DNA of 64,000 nt from Bradyrhizobium stylosanthis (GCF_001641335.1 NZ_LVEM01000002.1:611755-675754), one strand, 5' to 3'. Positions 15,887-24,037 are shown, counted from the first letter of the stretch. Made by a program: numbers and translations. The notes: generated by a model not told the origin, from the sequence alone.

Positions 15887-17160
15887 CGCTATCCATCACG
15901 CACGCGAAGGTCACTACCGGCACCGCTGATCCGACCGCAGAGGTCGATCTGGCGGCCTGGAATGCCGCGCACACGATCGTCGGGGATCTGACGGGGCAGG
16001 CCCTTGGCACTCCTTCGTCTGGCACGCTAACGAATGCGACGGGGCTTCCGCTCTCGACGGGTATTTCAGGCACGGGCACAGGCGTTCTGACTGCGCTGGC
16101 AACGAATGTCGGCTCTGCCGGGTCCATCGTGGTCAATGGTGGGGCGCTCGGCACTCCCTCAAGCGGTACGCTGACCAACGCCACGGGTCTCCCGATCTCC
16201 ACGGGTGTTGCCGGTCTCGGCACTGGCGTTGCCACCTTCCTCGCCACTCCCTCTAGCGCCAACCTTCGCGCGGCGCTAACGGACGAAACCGGCACGGGCG
16301 TCGCCTATTTCGTTGGAGGCGCGCTCGGTACGCCGGCCTCTGCGACGCTGACCAACGCGACGGGAATGCCGATCGCCGGGGTTACGGGGCTTGGCCTTGG
16401 TCAATGCAGGCTGACGCTCTCGGGCGGAAACTTGGTCCTGCTGCCGTTCAGTGGCAATCTCCTGACCGTTAACGGTGCGCCTTGCTCGGTCCCTGATGCT
16501 GGGGTGTCGCTAGCTGCATCCGGCCTTTCGGCGGGCACCACTTACAACATCTACGCAACCGCGTCGGCTGGAGTTGTTAACGCTCTCGAGGCCTCGACAA
16601 CCGCGCATGCAACGTCCACGACGAGCGGCAACAAAGGGACCGAGATCAAGAGCGGCGATGACGCGCGCTCCCTTGTCGGAATGGCACGCCCTGTTTCCGG
16701 TCCTGCCTGGACCGACAGCGCGACGCAGGCGTTTGTGCTCTCCTATTTCAATCGCGGGTCAAAGGGTCTCGCCAATCACATCACCGCAACTCGCAGCACG
16801 GCGAGCACGACCTTTGTCGAGCTCAACAGTGAGATCCGCTGCGAATTTCTAACATGGGCTGATGAAGTGGTGCAGGCTCTGCTGGCTGGCTCTGGCTATC
16901 CTGGCGCCGCCAGCGTGGCGGTCTACGCTGCGATCGGCTTTGACGGCGCCACCCCGGAAGACGGCATGGCCGCAATTTCGGATGGTACGGCCGGTTCGCT
17001 CAGGCCTGTGGCTGCCTACGCAAGCCGCCGTCTCAGCGAGGGCTATCACTACGCCACTGCTCTTGGTGCAGGAAACGGCAGCACGGGCACGTTCAATTTG
17101 TACTGGGCGTCCGCCAACGATGGCTTCCGCTCCGCGCTCAAAGTAACAATTAGAGGATAA
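15883..17160 (+). CDS. Phage tail-fibre-like protein with GTPSSGTLTNATGLP repeats
   Basis: The protein is 425 aa. Residues about 5-180 carry three copies of the LGTPSSGTLTNATGLP repeat (last one LGTPASATLTNATGMP), a repeat typical of phage tail fibres and receptor-binding proteins. A T-x-TGTADPTAEVDLAAWNAAHTI segment at the N-terminus is also usual there. The C-terminal 250 residues form a receptor-type beta-rich domain (SYFNRGSKGLANHITATRS, FNLYWASANDGFRSALKVTIRG). It may be a leftover of a prophage that supplied part of island B. No other tail gene was recognised nearby. Confidence 0.75.
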   Translation: MTLSITHAKVTTGTADPTAEVDLAAWNAAHTIVGDLTGQALGTPSSGTLTNATGLPLSTGISGTGTGVLTALATNVGSAGSIVVNGGALGTPSSGTLTNATGLPISTGVAGLGTGVATFLATPSSANLRAALTDETGTGVAYFVGGALGTPASATLTNATGMPIAGVTGLGLGQCRLTLSGGNLVLLPFSGNLLTVNGAPCSVPDAGVSLAASGLSAGTTYNIYATASAGVVNALEASTTAHATSTTSGNKGTEIKSGDDARSLVGMARPVSGPAWTDSATQAFVLSYFNRGSKGLANHITATRSTASTTFVELNSEIRCEFLTWADEVVQALLAGSGYPGAASVAVYAAIGFDGATPEDGMAAISDGTAGSLRPVAAYASRRLSEGYHYATALGAGNGSTGTFNLYWASANDGFRSALKVTIRG

Positions 17161-17165
17161 TTCAG

Positions 17166-17225
17166 ATGGGAGGAAAGTCTTCCAGCACCACTTCGCACTC
17201 CCAGGCGCGGCATACTAATGACTGA
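17166..17225 (+). CDS. Possible 19-aa minigene MGGKSSSTTSH...
   Basis: ATG at 17166 encodes MGGKSSSTTSHSQARHTND and stops at 17225, overlapping the next gene's start by eight bases. MGGKSS-type starts occur in longer phage proteins, so this may be the remnant of a truncated gene or a short coupling peptide. Evidence is only the start, the overlap and the familiar beginning. Confidence 0.3.
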   Translation: MGGKSSSTTSHSQARHTND

Positions 17226-17688
17226 AACCTGCATCGCGGAAAGCAGCGAAACCCTGCGCATCCAGCAGCGGCAGCTCTTGGAAGGCCGCCGCGCCGTACA
17301 AATGTTCCCAACGGGAACGCCCGAGCTTCCTCTGCCAATTGGGCTCGATCGGCATGTCAGCGCGCGGGGCGTGTTCCACTATCGGCCGGAGCAAATTTCA
17401 AGCTCTCAGATTGAGAGTTTGAGCCGCATTGGCCGCGAGAATGAGTTCTTGAACCTGGGGCCATTCTCTAAGGCCGACGTCGTCGATCGGGTGAATGCAG
17501 GCGAGCAGCTTCTGTGCCTGGCCGAGCGTGCAGCCAATGGAACGGAAATTCGCAGCGCCGCGGCAACCGCCAGCACGATCCCCGTTCAGCGGCAATACTT
17601 CGAGACAACCAAGGAGCCGGACAGTTCGATCGAAATCCGCGGGCTCGTGGATGTCTTGGCTCAACGATTGGACAGCTTGCGAGGTTAA
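17218..17688 (+). CDS. Hypothetical phage-derived protein
   Basis: The protein is 156 aa, starting MTETCIAESSETLRIQQRQLLEGRRAVQMFPTG. It has no membrane segment. A region QISSSQIESLSRIGRENEFLNLGPFSKADVVDRVNAGE and a C-terminal segment IEIRGLVDVLAQRLDSLRG are helical. Proteins of this kind (MFPxGTPELPLPxG start) accompany tail-fibre genes in rhizobial prophages; I know no function. It begins inside the short MGGKSS frame and ends two bases before the GTG start of the next gene. Confidence 0.55.
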   Translation: MTETCIAESSETLRIQQRQLLEGRRAVQMFPTGTPELPLPIGLDRHVSARGVFHYRPEQISSSQIESLSRIGRENEFLNLGPFSKADVVDRVNAGEQLLCLAERAANGTEIRSAAATASTIPVQRQYFETTKEPDSSIEIRGLVDVLAQRLDSLRG

Positions 17689-17689
17689 T

Positions 17690-18358
17690 GTGGCACGTAA
17701 GGCCAAGAAGAGCGCCGCTCCTGCCGAGCAGGTCCCGGCGACGTCGACACCAGAGACCAAGGCGAGCGTTGCCTATTGCCCGCCTCCGGATGAGCTCGAC
17801 ACCAGCGTGCCCGAGCTGAAGCACCTAGGCGGGTCGAAGTCTGATGAGTGGAACCTGATGCTCTGCAATCAGGTAATCAGCACCGCCTGGTACGGTCGCA
17901 ACCCGCAGCCGGGCAAAGACCTGGACGACAAGAGGACGGCCATTCTCGCCTTCATGGCTGGAGCGAACCCGAAGGACCCCATCGAGGGCATGATGGCTGC
18001 CCAGCTCTTCGCCTCTCACGCAGCCGCCATGGAGTGTTATCGCCGGGCGATGCTTCCTGACCAGAGCGTCGAGGGCAAGCAGATGAACCTAACGCTGGCA
18101 GCCAAGCTGACGAAGGCGAATGCTGAGCAGGCTGCAGCTCTTTCAAAGTACCGCGGCAAGGGTCAGCAGAAGGTCGTCGTTGAGCATGTGCACGTCTACC
18201 CGGGCGGCCAAGCCATCGTCGGGCAGGTGACCCCAGGGGGGTCTGGGAAAATTTTGGAGGCTCAACCCCATGCTATTGGATATGCAGAATGCTCCCCGGT
18301 GCGGCGCGAGGACGAAGAGCAGAAACGGGAAGCCCTGCCAGTCGCCGGCAATGCCTAA
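17690..18358 (+). CDS. Hypothetical phage-associated protein
   Basis: The protein is 222 aa from GTG at 17690 (ARKAKKSAAPAEQ); a longer reading from 17495 would overlap the previous gene fully and is rejected. It starts with a basic, Ala/Lys/Pro-rich stretch, followed by a helical domain containing PKDPIEGMMAAQLFASHAAAMECYRRA and LTLAAKLTKANAEQAAALSKYRGKGQQKVVVEHVHVYPGGQAIVG. That last segment is a familiar ending of uncharacterised proteins near rhizobial phage genes. Its 3' end overlaps the HGGXSTG gene by 89 bases in another frame. Confidence 0.6.
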   Translation: MARKAKKSAAPAEQVPATSTPETKASVAYCPPPDELDTSVPELKHLGGSKSDEWNLMLCNQVISTAWYGRNPQPGKDLDDKRTAILAFMAGANPKDPIEGMMAAQLFASHAAAMECYRRAMLPDQSVEGKQMNLTLAAKLTKANAEQAAALSKYRGKGQQKVVVEHVHVYPGGQAIVGQVTPGGSGKILEAQPHAIGYAECSPVRREDEEQKREALPVAGNA

Positions 18359-18533
18359 CGGTCGCTGCCGGATGCACGGAGGTCTTTCGCCAGGAGCCCC
18401 GAAGGGCAACCAAAATGCCTTCAAGCACGGGCGCTATTCGGCAAGGTACATAGCCGAGAGACGCCAAACTGCCGCGCTCATTAGAGACATGCGGAGAACC
18501 GCCGAAGCGTTGGCGGCAGAGGGCGGCTCGTAG
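18270..18533 (+). CDS. HGGXSTG-domain protein
   Basis: The protein is 87 aa. CGARTKSRNGKPCQSPAMPNGRCRMHGGLSPGAPKGNQNAFKHGRYSA is the HGGXSTG domain (three Cys and one His, probably zinc-binding, then the HGG-x-S-G-x-P-KGN-x-NA-x-KHG pattern). The family is abundant in prophages and islands; its role is not established. It overlaps the preceding gene by 89 bases in a different frame and ends two bases before the stop of the convergent minus-strand gene. Confidence 0.75.
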   Translation: MLLDMQNAPRCGARTKSRNGKPCQSPAMPNGRCRMHGGLSPGAPKGNQNAFKHGRYSARYIAERRQTAALIRDMRRTAEALAAEGGS

Positions 18534-18535
18534 GT

Positions 18536-19402
18536 TTAGCGCTTAATTCGGCATGCTGGTACGGCGGGCTCGATTGCCTGCTTTATGTAATCCATCGCAT
18601 TGCTCATTCCGATCTGCTTATACGTGAGCGAGCCAAGAGATGCCGCGAGACAATTGCAATAGCTACCGATCTGGGTTTCGGTCGCGCCGAGATTAGCTGC
18701 CATATTTTGTTGTGAGCGGACGCATCCTGACATAAAGGACTTGACGATGTCGGCGCGAGCTTCGCCGCCAATAACTTCCTGGCGAGAGAAGTAAAGCTCT
18801 CCATACGTTTTCAGAGATGCCACGACCACGATAGCAATGGCGACGAAGATCAAGGCGCGTTTGACGGCGCTTGCGCTGGACGGGCGCAGCTTAGAGCCTT
18901 TCACTCCATTCCGGACTGTTGCAACTACCATAAACAACAGGGGACCAAACGATAGCTGTCCGAATAGATAAGCCAGGCTATCGGCGGTTGGAGTGTGGAC
19001 ATAACTAGCCAAACTGTAGCCATCTTTCGAGAGCGCGCCGATCACGAGCGTGGCGACTGAGAGCACAAGTCCCGCGCTCGCAGCTCCCCATAGGCTCCAT
19101 TTCTCGTCCTGCTGGTCTCTTGGTCCTTCAGCTTCAACAGGTAGAGCAGGCGGAGCGAGAGCGGTCTCGTCCTTGTCGGTTATGGGTTGATTGGGCGCGC
19201 CATATCTCGCTGACTGCCCGCGCGCTGGCGGGAGCCAAAACTCTTGGATCTCTCGAAGAGGAAGCCAGTCTTCAAATCCAGGCCGCCAAACGAGGTCATC
19301 TCCTGTGAGAGCGCCTCCCCGCAAATAGGCCAGCACCTGCGTTCGGCTCATTGGGCCGCGCTCTTCATTCCCGACTAGGGCGTGCCAAATTGCTTCGCTC
19401 AC
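18536..19402 (-). CDS. GYF_2 (DUF4339) domain membrane protein
   Basis: The protein is 288 aa. Residues 1-58 (IWHALVGNEERGPMSRTQVLAYLRGGALTGDDLVWRPGFEDWLPLREI) are a GYF_2 domain with the WRPGFEDWLP signature. About three transmembrane helices follow (LVLSVATLVIGAL, LSFGPLLFMVVATV, ALIFVAIAIVVVASL). The C-terminus (GCVRSQQNMAANLGATETQIGSYCNCLAASLGSLTYKQI) has paired cysteines and looks periplasmic. GYF_2 proteins are membrane-linked and mostly unassigned. It lies eight bases after the next membrane gene in the same direction, forming a two-gene operon. Confidence 0.75.
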   Translation of the reverse strand: MSEAIWHALVGNEERGPMSRTQVLAYLRGGALTGDDLVWRPGFEDWLPLREIQEFWLPPARGQSARYGAPNQPITDKDETALAPPALPVEAEGPRDQQDEKWSLWGAASAGLVLSVATLVIGALSKDGYSLASYVHTPTADSLAYLFGQLSFGPLLFMVVATVRNGVKGSKLRPSSASAVKRALIFVAIAIVVVASLKTYGELYFSRQEVIGGEARADIVKSFMSGCVRSQQNMAANLGATETQIGSYCNCLAASLGSLTYKQIGMSNAMDYIKQAIEPAVPACRIKR

Positions 19403-19410
19403 CGTCGCCC

Positions 19411-19878
19411 TCAGTCGCGGGTAAAGCCGGCGCAGAGCCAGCCGATTAGCCAGAAGCCGGAGAAAGAGAGCGTCGCGCTAATCAGCGTGATCACCATTCC
19501 GATGAAAAGCGGCTGCACTGCATTTTCGAGCGTGGCAGGCGGCCCCGCCCTTGCCGCGCTCAAGACTGTCTCGAGGGAGTCTCCGTAGAAGTAATAGCCC
19601 CCACAGCCAGACTCCTCGTAGTCGATCTTGGTTTGATCGTAGGCTTTCATCTTAAAGGGACGCTTGTCCCGGACCAAGCCTGCGATGCAACTTGCTTGTT
19701 CGAAGCGCCTCTGTGCTCCGTTCTGCTGCTCGATCGCGATCGTCAACGTGATCCCGATCCCGGCAAGGAACACGAGAGCTGCGACCACGATGCCGACCCT
19801 TCTGAAACCCCTGATGAACCTAGCGCCAGCGGCGAGCGGAGCATTGGGGGGTGTGTGATACGAGCGGAGTTCGGTCAT
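19411..19878 (-). CDS. Hypothetical two-helix membrane protein
   Basis: The protein is 155 aa starting MTELRSYHTPPNAPL at 19878; a longer reading to 19989 lacks support. A transmembrane helix lies at VGIVVAALVFLAGIGITLTI and a second at IGMVITLISATLSFSGFWLIGWLCAGF. The loop between contains Cys residues (QASCIAGLVRD, ESGCGGYYFYGD). It precedes the GYF_2 gene by eight bases in the same direction. The pair may form a membrane complex; no function is known. Confidence 0.6.
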   Translation of the reverse strand: MTELRSYHTPPNAPLAAGARFIRGFRRVGIVVAALVFLAGIGITLTIAIEQQNGAQRRFEQASCIAGLVRDKRPFKMKAYDQTKIDYEESGCGGYYFYGDSLETVLSAARAGPPATLENAVQPLFIGMVITLISATLSFSGFWLIGWLCAGFTRD

Positions 19879-20080
19879 AATCTCACTTCGCGGAAAGGTC
19901 ATAGCCAACCGCAACTCAGAGATGAGTGCAAGAGGGCACGAAGGGTTTGGCCGGGATGAAAGATTGGAGGGGTAAAATCGCTTTGGCAAGAAAATTCAAG
20001 GCCTTGGCGCTTGGTGCGCCGCGGAGGTAGTCGCTGGAGGGCCCAGGCTATAAGCTGAGCCGGCAAGAGGGAGAAGCTGC

Positions 20081-20851
20081 GTGGCAGGTAGCGACGATGA
20101 CAAAGAGGAGGAGCAGTCTCCCAAGTTGAGGCTTGTCAGCGGCGACCCGAATGCCCGTGCCGATCGACAGACTGAACTGGCCAAAAGCGAAGTCGAGAAC
20201 GCACTGTCTCAATTCGCCGCCGCGTTGCTTCGTACAATGGCGGGAAACGATACAGAAGCAGCCTATCTCATACGTCGACTGGGTCTCGTCGTGCAGGCGA
20301 TTAACAAGTTCGAGAAACAGGCCGATCGGAGAATGTCGGCTGCAGAGCTGCAGAAAGCGCTGCGCCTTTCACACGCAGAGATGGAGCATTCGGCGGACGA
20401 CGATTGGCGATATCGTCGCTGGATTCGCGAACACGGCATGGATGTAATTATGAAAGGAGGGCTCCGTCTGGCGGCGCACAAGGTTCTCGGCGAAGAGCCG
20501 GCCTTTGGCGGGATGCATTCCGAGGGAGTGATCGAGCAGGGAATTAAGATGCTTGAGGAGCTAAAGCGCCCTCTGCCACCTCCCAAGCCGCGACCGAGGC
20601 AAGCAAAGAGCCTAGCCAGCAGCTGGGATGACCTTGATCTCGGCCCAACAGCGGAGAAACCCAAGCGCAGGTTCGGCGAACGACTGGGGCCAGCGCCCCA
20701 GCCCTCTGCTCAAAGGCCGGCCCGGCGACGTGCTAGTTTCGACGAGGGCGATCTGAAAGAGCTTCGCAAGGCGATCAAGGCGAAGGACGATAAGCGCATA
20801 GCCGAGCTGACGGCGAAGATTGGTCGTCCATCGTCCGAGGATCCAAAATAG
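20081..20851 (+). CDS. Hypothetical charged helical protein
   Basis: The protein is 256 aa from GTG at 20081 with GGGAG upstream. The N-terminus is acidic (DDDKEEEQSPK). A helical part follows (ELAKSEVENALSQFAAALLRTMAGNDTEAAYLIRRLGLVVQAI), then a second helical region, a Pro/Arg-rich linker about residues 165-220, and a charged C-terminal helix (DLKELRKAIKAKDDKRIAELTAKIG). I know it as a type of uncharacterised protein in rhizobial islands, function unknown. It is convergent with the thermonuclease gene. Confidence 0.6.
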   Translation: MAGSDDDKEEEQSPKLRLVSGDPNARADRQTELAKSEVENALSQFAAALLRTMAGNDTEAAYLIRRLGLVVQAINKFEKQADRRMSAAELQKALRLSHAEMEHSADDDWRYRRWIREHGMDVIMKGGLRLAAHKVLGEEPAFGGMHSEGVIEQGIKMLEELKRPLPPPKPRPRQAKSLASSWDDLDLGPTAEKPKRRFGERLGPAPQPSAQRPARRRASFDEGDLKELRKAIKAKDDKRIAELTAKIGRPSSEDPK

Positions 20852-20857
20852 CCACCA

Positions 20858-21409
20858 TCAGCGACGATCGTTCGCGTCATCAGAGCATGCTGCCGGTCGG
20901 CCGCCAGCCTTGGCGCAAGCGCGGTACTGCCAAGGCTCGACAAAGCTTCCAGCCCAAATCCCGCGGCTGGCCTTCTCCGCACTGCGCTGGGCGTCCTCAT
21001 ATTTGCCCTTGGAGTATTTCGGCCAATCGAGCGCGTGACCGTTCGCGACAAGCCAGTGTCCAATGTCGGGACCTGGCGTTCCCAGTGAGCACGTCGCTAC
21101 CGTGCGTCCGTACTGGTCTCGATCGACCGGAGAACAGGTGACGGGCCGCTTGATGGCCCAGAACAGACCGGCCAGCGCTGTCGCGGCGGCGCGTCCGCAC
21201 TGGTAGAGATTGCTGTCGTCATTCCGGCAGAGCTGGGTGCTCTCCGGTGCGTCGATCCCCCAGAGCCTTATGCGCTGACCGTGGATCTCGATCGTATCGC
21301 CGTCGATCACGCTGGCCTGCCCAACTATATCGCCCGCACGGGCTGTGAGAGCGGGCAGAACGGAAATTGCCAGGGCGAGCCCGAAAATTCGATTTATTTC
21401 GATTTTCAA
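20858..21409 (-). CDS. Secreted thermonuclease, second copy
   Basis: The protein is 183 aa with a signal peptide (IFGLALAISVLPALTARA). It has the same SNase signatures as the gene at 4316: ASVIDGDTIEIHGQRIRLWGIDAPE, DQYGRTVATC, and YSKGKYEDAQRSAEKASRGIWAG. All catalytic positions visible in the first copy are kept. The two copies are clearly homologous but well diverged, so this is not a recent duplication. Being extracellular or periplasmic, it should degrade nucleic acids there. Confidence 0.85.
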   Translation of the reverse strand: MKIEINRIFGLALAISVLPALTARAGDIVGQASVIDGDTIEIHGQRIRLWGIDAPESTQLCRNDDSNLYQCGRAAATALAGLFWAIKRPVTCSPVDRDQYGRTVATCSLGTPGPDIGHWLVANGHALDWPKYSKGKYEDAQRSAEKASRGIWAGSFVEPWQYRACAKAGGRPAACSDDANDRR

Positions 21410-21584
21410 GATGAATTTCTACCCTTCAAGAATAGGGGAATCGTGAATTTTGGGACAGAATAATTCCCTCTTTTATGGGGTGTGTAAGTTCGTCGGATTT
21501 ACCAGCCCCAGCAAATGCCCTTTTGTCGCTCGGAAGTAGGAAGCCTGGGGCCCCAAAAGGGGTGGGGTACTTCTGAAATAAAAA

Positions 21585-21824
21585 TCAGCGCTTCCGCTTC
21601 TTCAACCTCACACCGGCGCCGCCGCCATTCTCTGGGATGAACTCGACGCCTGCTCGTTCAAGCGCTTTGGCGATTGCATCGATAGTTTCTTCTGCAACCT
21701 TGATTGGGCCTCCCGCCTCCGCACGTTTCAACGTCGGTACAGATACGCCAGCAGCTTCAGCGACCTCGGGCTGTGAAAGGCCGGTCAGCGCACGCGCTGC
21801 TCTCAATTGCGAAAAATCTACCAA
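21585..21824 (-). CDS. XRE-family repressor
   Basis: The protein is 79 aa. DFSQLRAARALTGLSQPEVAEAAGVSVPTLKRAEAGGPIKVAEETIDAIAKALERAGVEFIP is a complete Cro/CI-type helix-turn-helix. The C-terminus (GGGAGVRLKKRKR) is basic. It is transcribed away from the plus-strand gene at 21896, and the 71-bp space between them carries two operator-like dyads (21832-21847, 21855-21870). It is small for a CI repressor and has no oligomerisation domain. It probably controls the divergent gene set and itself. Confidence 0.85.
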   Translation of the reverse strand: MVDFSQLRAARALTGLSQPEVAEAAGVSVPTLKRAEAGGPIKVAEETIDAIAKALERAGVEFIPENGGGAGVRLKKRKR

Positions 21825-21829
21825 AGGCT

Positions 21830-21872
21830 CTTGATCCTTTTAGATCATTGTGTATGATCCTTTTGTATCAAG
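21830..21872. promoter_or_regulatory. Tandem operators for the XRE repressor
   Basis: TGATC-N6-GATCA at 21832-21847 and TGATC-N6-TATCA at 21855-21870 are 23 bp apart. The central dyad GATCAT-N5-ATGATC (21843-21859) and the outer arms CTTGAT/ATCAAG (21830-21835, 21867-21872) share one symmetry centre at 21851. This is the shape of a two-site operator between divergent genes. Confidence 0.7.
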
Positions 21873-21895
21873 ACTGACTCCTGAAGGCAACCCAG

Positions 21896-22249
21896 ATGAG
21901 CAAGAGCACCTTCCCGGTGAGCGGCGGAGCTATGCCCGCACCGTTCCTCGCCAATCAACAGAGCGAGCAGTTGGTCAACAGCCCTGCGGCGGGACACCGC
22001 GAGGCTCCTGTCAATGCCAAGCTGCGGTCAGCGGCCAACGCGCTCCGCTCCAAGCTCATGACCGAGGCCCACGCCCGCGCCAAGGCGGACTATGCCGACG
22101 AACTCGCCTGCCGCGGCCGCGCCCATCACGTCAACCGACCCTATGGCTATTACCTCGCGCTCCAGATGCGCAGCGGCTTCGCTGAGGCCCGCGTTGCGCG
22201 TACTGGCATGGCGCCGGCTTTCGAACTCCCCCCGCAGCGTTGGGCATAA
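21896..22249 (+). CDS. Hypothetical protein under the XRE operator
   Basis: The protein is 117 aa (MSKSTFPVSGGAMPAPFLANQQ), soluble, with a helical part ALRSKLMTEAHARAKADYADELACRGRAHHVNRPYGYYLALQMRSG. GAAGG lies just upstream. No domain is recognised. It is the first gene downstream of the divergent operator, so it is probably repressed by the XRE protein and leads an operon with 22261-23620. Proteins of this start type occur in rhizobial islands; role unknown. Confidence 0.6.
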   Translation: MSKSTFPVSGGAMPAPFLANQQSEQLVNSPAAGHREAPVNAKLRSAANALRSKLMTEAHARAKADYADELACRGRAHHVNRPYGYYLALQMRSGFAEARVARTGMAPAFELPPQRWA

Positions 22250-22260
22250 AGGAACTGAGG

Positions 22261-22863
22261 ATGCTTTCCCCGACCGTCAACACCACCTGCATTCGCGTCC
22301 CAGCCCGCTTGCTTCTCAAGGGCGATGTCACTGGCTCCAACGAAACCGTTCTCGGCGTGAGTGCCGGCGTTGCCACTTCTCGCGGCAAGGTGGAGGTGTA
22401 TCTCGACAAGGCGGGTCGCCAACGCAAGGCCATTTGGAACGCAGGCACGGTCATCGTTGTGCGCCGTGACACGCCCAAGGCCGCCAACGAGGACGTCAGC
22501 GCCGAAATCCCACTCTCCGATCGCCTGCCAACCTTCCACGAACTCGCCGGCTTCGATGCCGGTAACGCTTGGGACCTGCTCTCACTGGAACAGCAGCGAA
22601 CAATCGGCGTGCTCGCGCTCAGGTTCGGCACGGTCGGCCAGTGCGAAGGCTACTTCCACGACACCATTGAAGGCGTGCGCAAGGGCTTTAGCTCGGCGCA
22701 TTGGACGCCGCAGGTTCAGGCGACGGCGGTTTGGCCCCGTCTGCACATCGAACTGATCGAGAGCGCTGCGCAGGTAGCGTTTCAGGAGTTCTGCGAGCAC
22801 TTCGATCCCCTCTGGCCCCAGCTGTTTGGCTGGCAAGCTCGGAAGGAGGTGGAGCAACCTTAG
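22261..22863 (+). CDS. Hypothetical island protein
   Basis: The protein is 200 aa (MLSPTVNTTCIRVPARLLLKG); an in-frame start at 22240 is possible. The N-terminal half is beta-rich (VSAGVATSRGKVEVYLDKAGRQRKAIWNAGTVIVVRRD) and the C-terminal half helical (WDLLSLEQQRTIGVLALRFGTVGQCEGYFHDTIEGV). It follows the previous gene by 11 bases. No domain or active site is recognised. The operon position behind the XRE operators suggests a conditionally expressed island function. Confidence 0.55.
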   Translation: MLSPTVNTTCIRVPARLLLKGDVTGSNETVLGVSAGVATSRGKVEVYLDKAGRQRKAIWNAGTVIVVRRDTPKAANEDVSAEIPLSDRLPTFHELAGFDAGNAWDLLSLEQQRTIGVLALRFGTVGQCEGYFHDTIEGVRKGFSSAHWTPQVQATAVWPRLHIELIESAAQVAFQEFCEHFDPLWPQLFGWQARKEVEQP

Positions 22864-22936
22864 GCTTGCCGTCTGTCACAGACCGAGCACGGGCGGTGCG
22901 CGGTCAATCCATCAATCCCCAATATCGAGAAACGAC

Positions 22937-23620
22937 ATGAGCAACGCGGTAGCTAATGGCGCCACGGGCGCCGGCCTATTGTCATCATCTTCCCACAAGC
23001 AGGAAAGCGGGGCAGGCGCATGCCAGCCCGGACCGGCCGGGGCAGAACTATCCGCCGGCTCAAACATTCCTGTGCCCGGGGTACAAATCAGCAGGAGGTC
23101 ACTCATGAACGTCGTTGTTAACGCTGCGGCTCTCGTTGCCGCTCCCTCGATCGCAGTTGCCGACCTATCGGAAGATACTCGGCTTCTCGATATCGAGGCT
23201 CGCATATGGGGGCTGTACGAACTGGCGCACCAACACGACGATGAGATGACGAGGCTCCATTGTCATTGTGTGGACCAACTGAAGGCCCTCAGCGAGAGTC
23301 GGCCCGACATGGACAGCAAGCAGCGGTGGGACTTCATCACCCAGACGGCGGAAAGCAAAGAGCACGAGCGTCTGGTCAAGCTTACCGACCCCTATCATGA
23401 CCAGATCGAAGCACTAGTGAAGGAGATGTGGCCGATCAAGGCGCGCACGGCGGACGGAAGGCGAGCAAAATTCGAGGTGCTCGTTGCATGTTGCATGAGC
23501 CTAGATTGGCAAGATACCGACAAGGATGCTGACTGGGATACAATGATGGCACGCCATCTGCTCCTCGAATTTATGGGCGGCAAAGAAGCGGACGAGTTGC
23601 GGAAGCGCTTCATCGCCTGA
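22937..23620 (+). CDS. Hypothetical protein with Tat-like N-terminus
   Basis: The protein is 227 aa from ATG 22937. The N-terminal half is low-complexity, then ISRRSLMNVVVNAAALVAAPSIAVADL (about 51-77) looks like a Tat-type or signal segment (SRRSLM) but far from the start, so export is doubtful unless translation begins at 23104. The rest is helical with acidic and Cys/His residues (MTRLHCHCVDQLKAL, LVACCMSLDWQDTDKDADWDTMMARHLLLEFMGGKEADELRKRF). Short proteins beginning with such a RRS-LMN-x-A segment are frequent in rhizobial islands; function unknown. Confidence 0.55.
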   Translation: MSNAVANGATGAGLLSSSSHKQESGAGACQPGPAGAELSAGSNIPVPGVQISRRSLMNVVVNAAALVAAPSIAVADLSEDTRLLDIEARIWGLYELAHQHDDEMTRLHCHCVDQLKALSESRPDMDSKQRWDFITQTAESKEHERLVKLTDPYHDQIEALVKEMWPIKARTADGRRAKFEVLVACCMSLDWQDTDKDADWDTMMARHLLLEFMGGKEADELRKRFIA

Positions 23621-23707
23621 TCGGTCTGTCCGACGTGGGCCGCCAGCGTAAGCCGGCGGCCGGATGACCCAAAGCAAAGCTCTTGATCGGCACGAAGGAA
23701 TCCGACC

Positions 23708-24037
23708 ATGAACATAATGACCGCGATTTCGACCAGTGACGCCTCGCCACTTCCTCCGCCGTCTCAGGCAGACAAGAACCTCGCGCAAGCGTTCCGCGAT
23801 CTTGAACCCGACCTCTGCGACCTTGCGCAGATGGCTCTACTAGCCGAGCGCCAGCTACACAGAGCAATCGGCGACTTGAAATATGAGAATGAGGTCTGCG
23901 TCGAAGTACCGGACACAGAGGATGCAGAACTTGCGATGCTCGCAGTCTCTCTTTTGGCCGAAAAAGTGCGAGAGCTGAAGCGCGAGTGGTACCGGTTGCA
24001 CGGCGGAGCGGCGGAGGCTTCACGGAAAGTGCGTTGA
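23708..24037 (+). CDS. Hypothetical small helical protein
   Basis: The protein is 109 aa (MNIMTAISTSDASPLPPPSQ), with a disordered start and a helical remainder (LAQAFRDLEPDLCDLAQMALLAERQLHRAIGDL, DAELAMLAVSLLAEKVRELKREWYRLHGG). It may be related to the preceding gene's family and lies 87 bases after it in the same direction. No recognised domain. It converges on the ClpP-like gene with a 42-bp gap. Confidence 0.55.
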   Translation: MNIMTAISTSDASPLPPPSQADKNLAQAFRDLEPDLCDLAQMALLAERQLHRAIGDLKYENEVCVEVPDTEDAELAMLAVSLLAEKVRELKREWYRLHGGAAEASRKVR

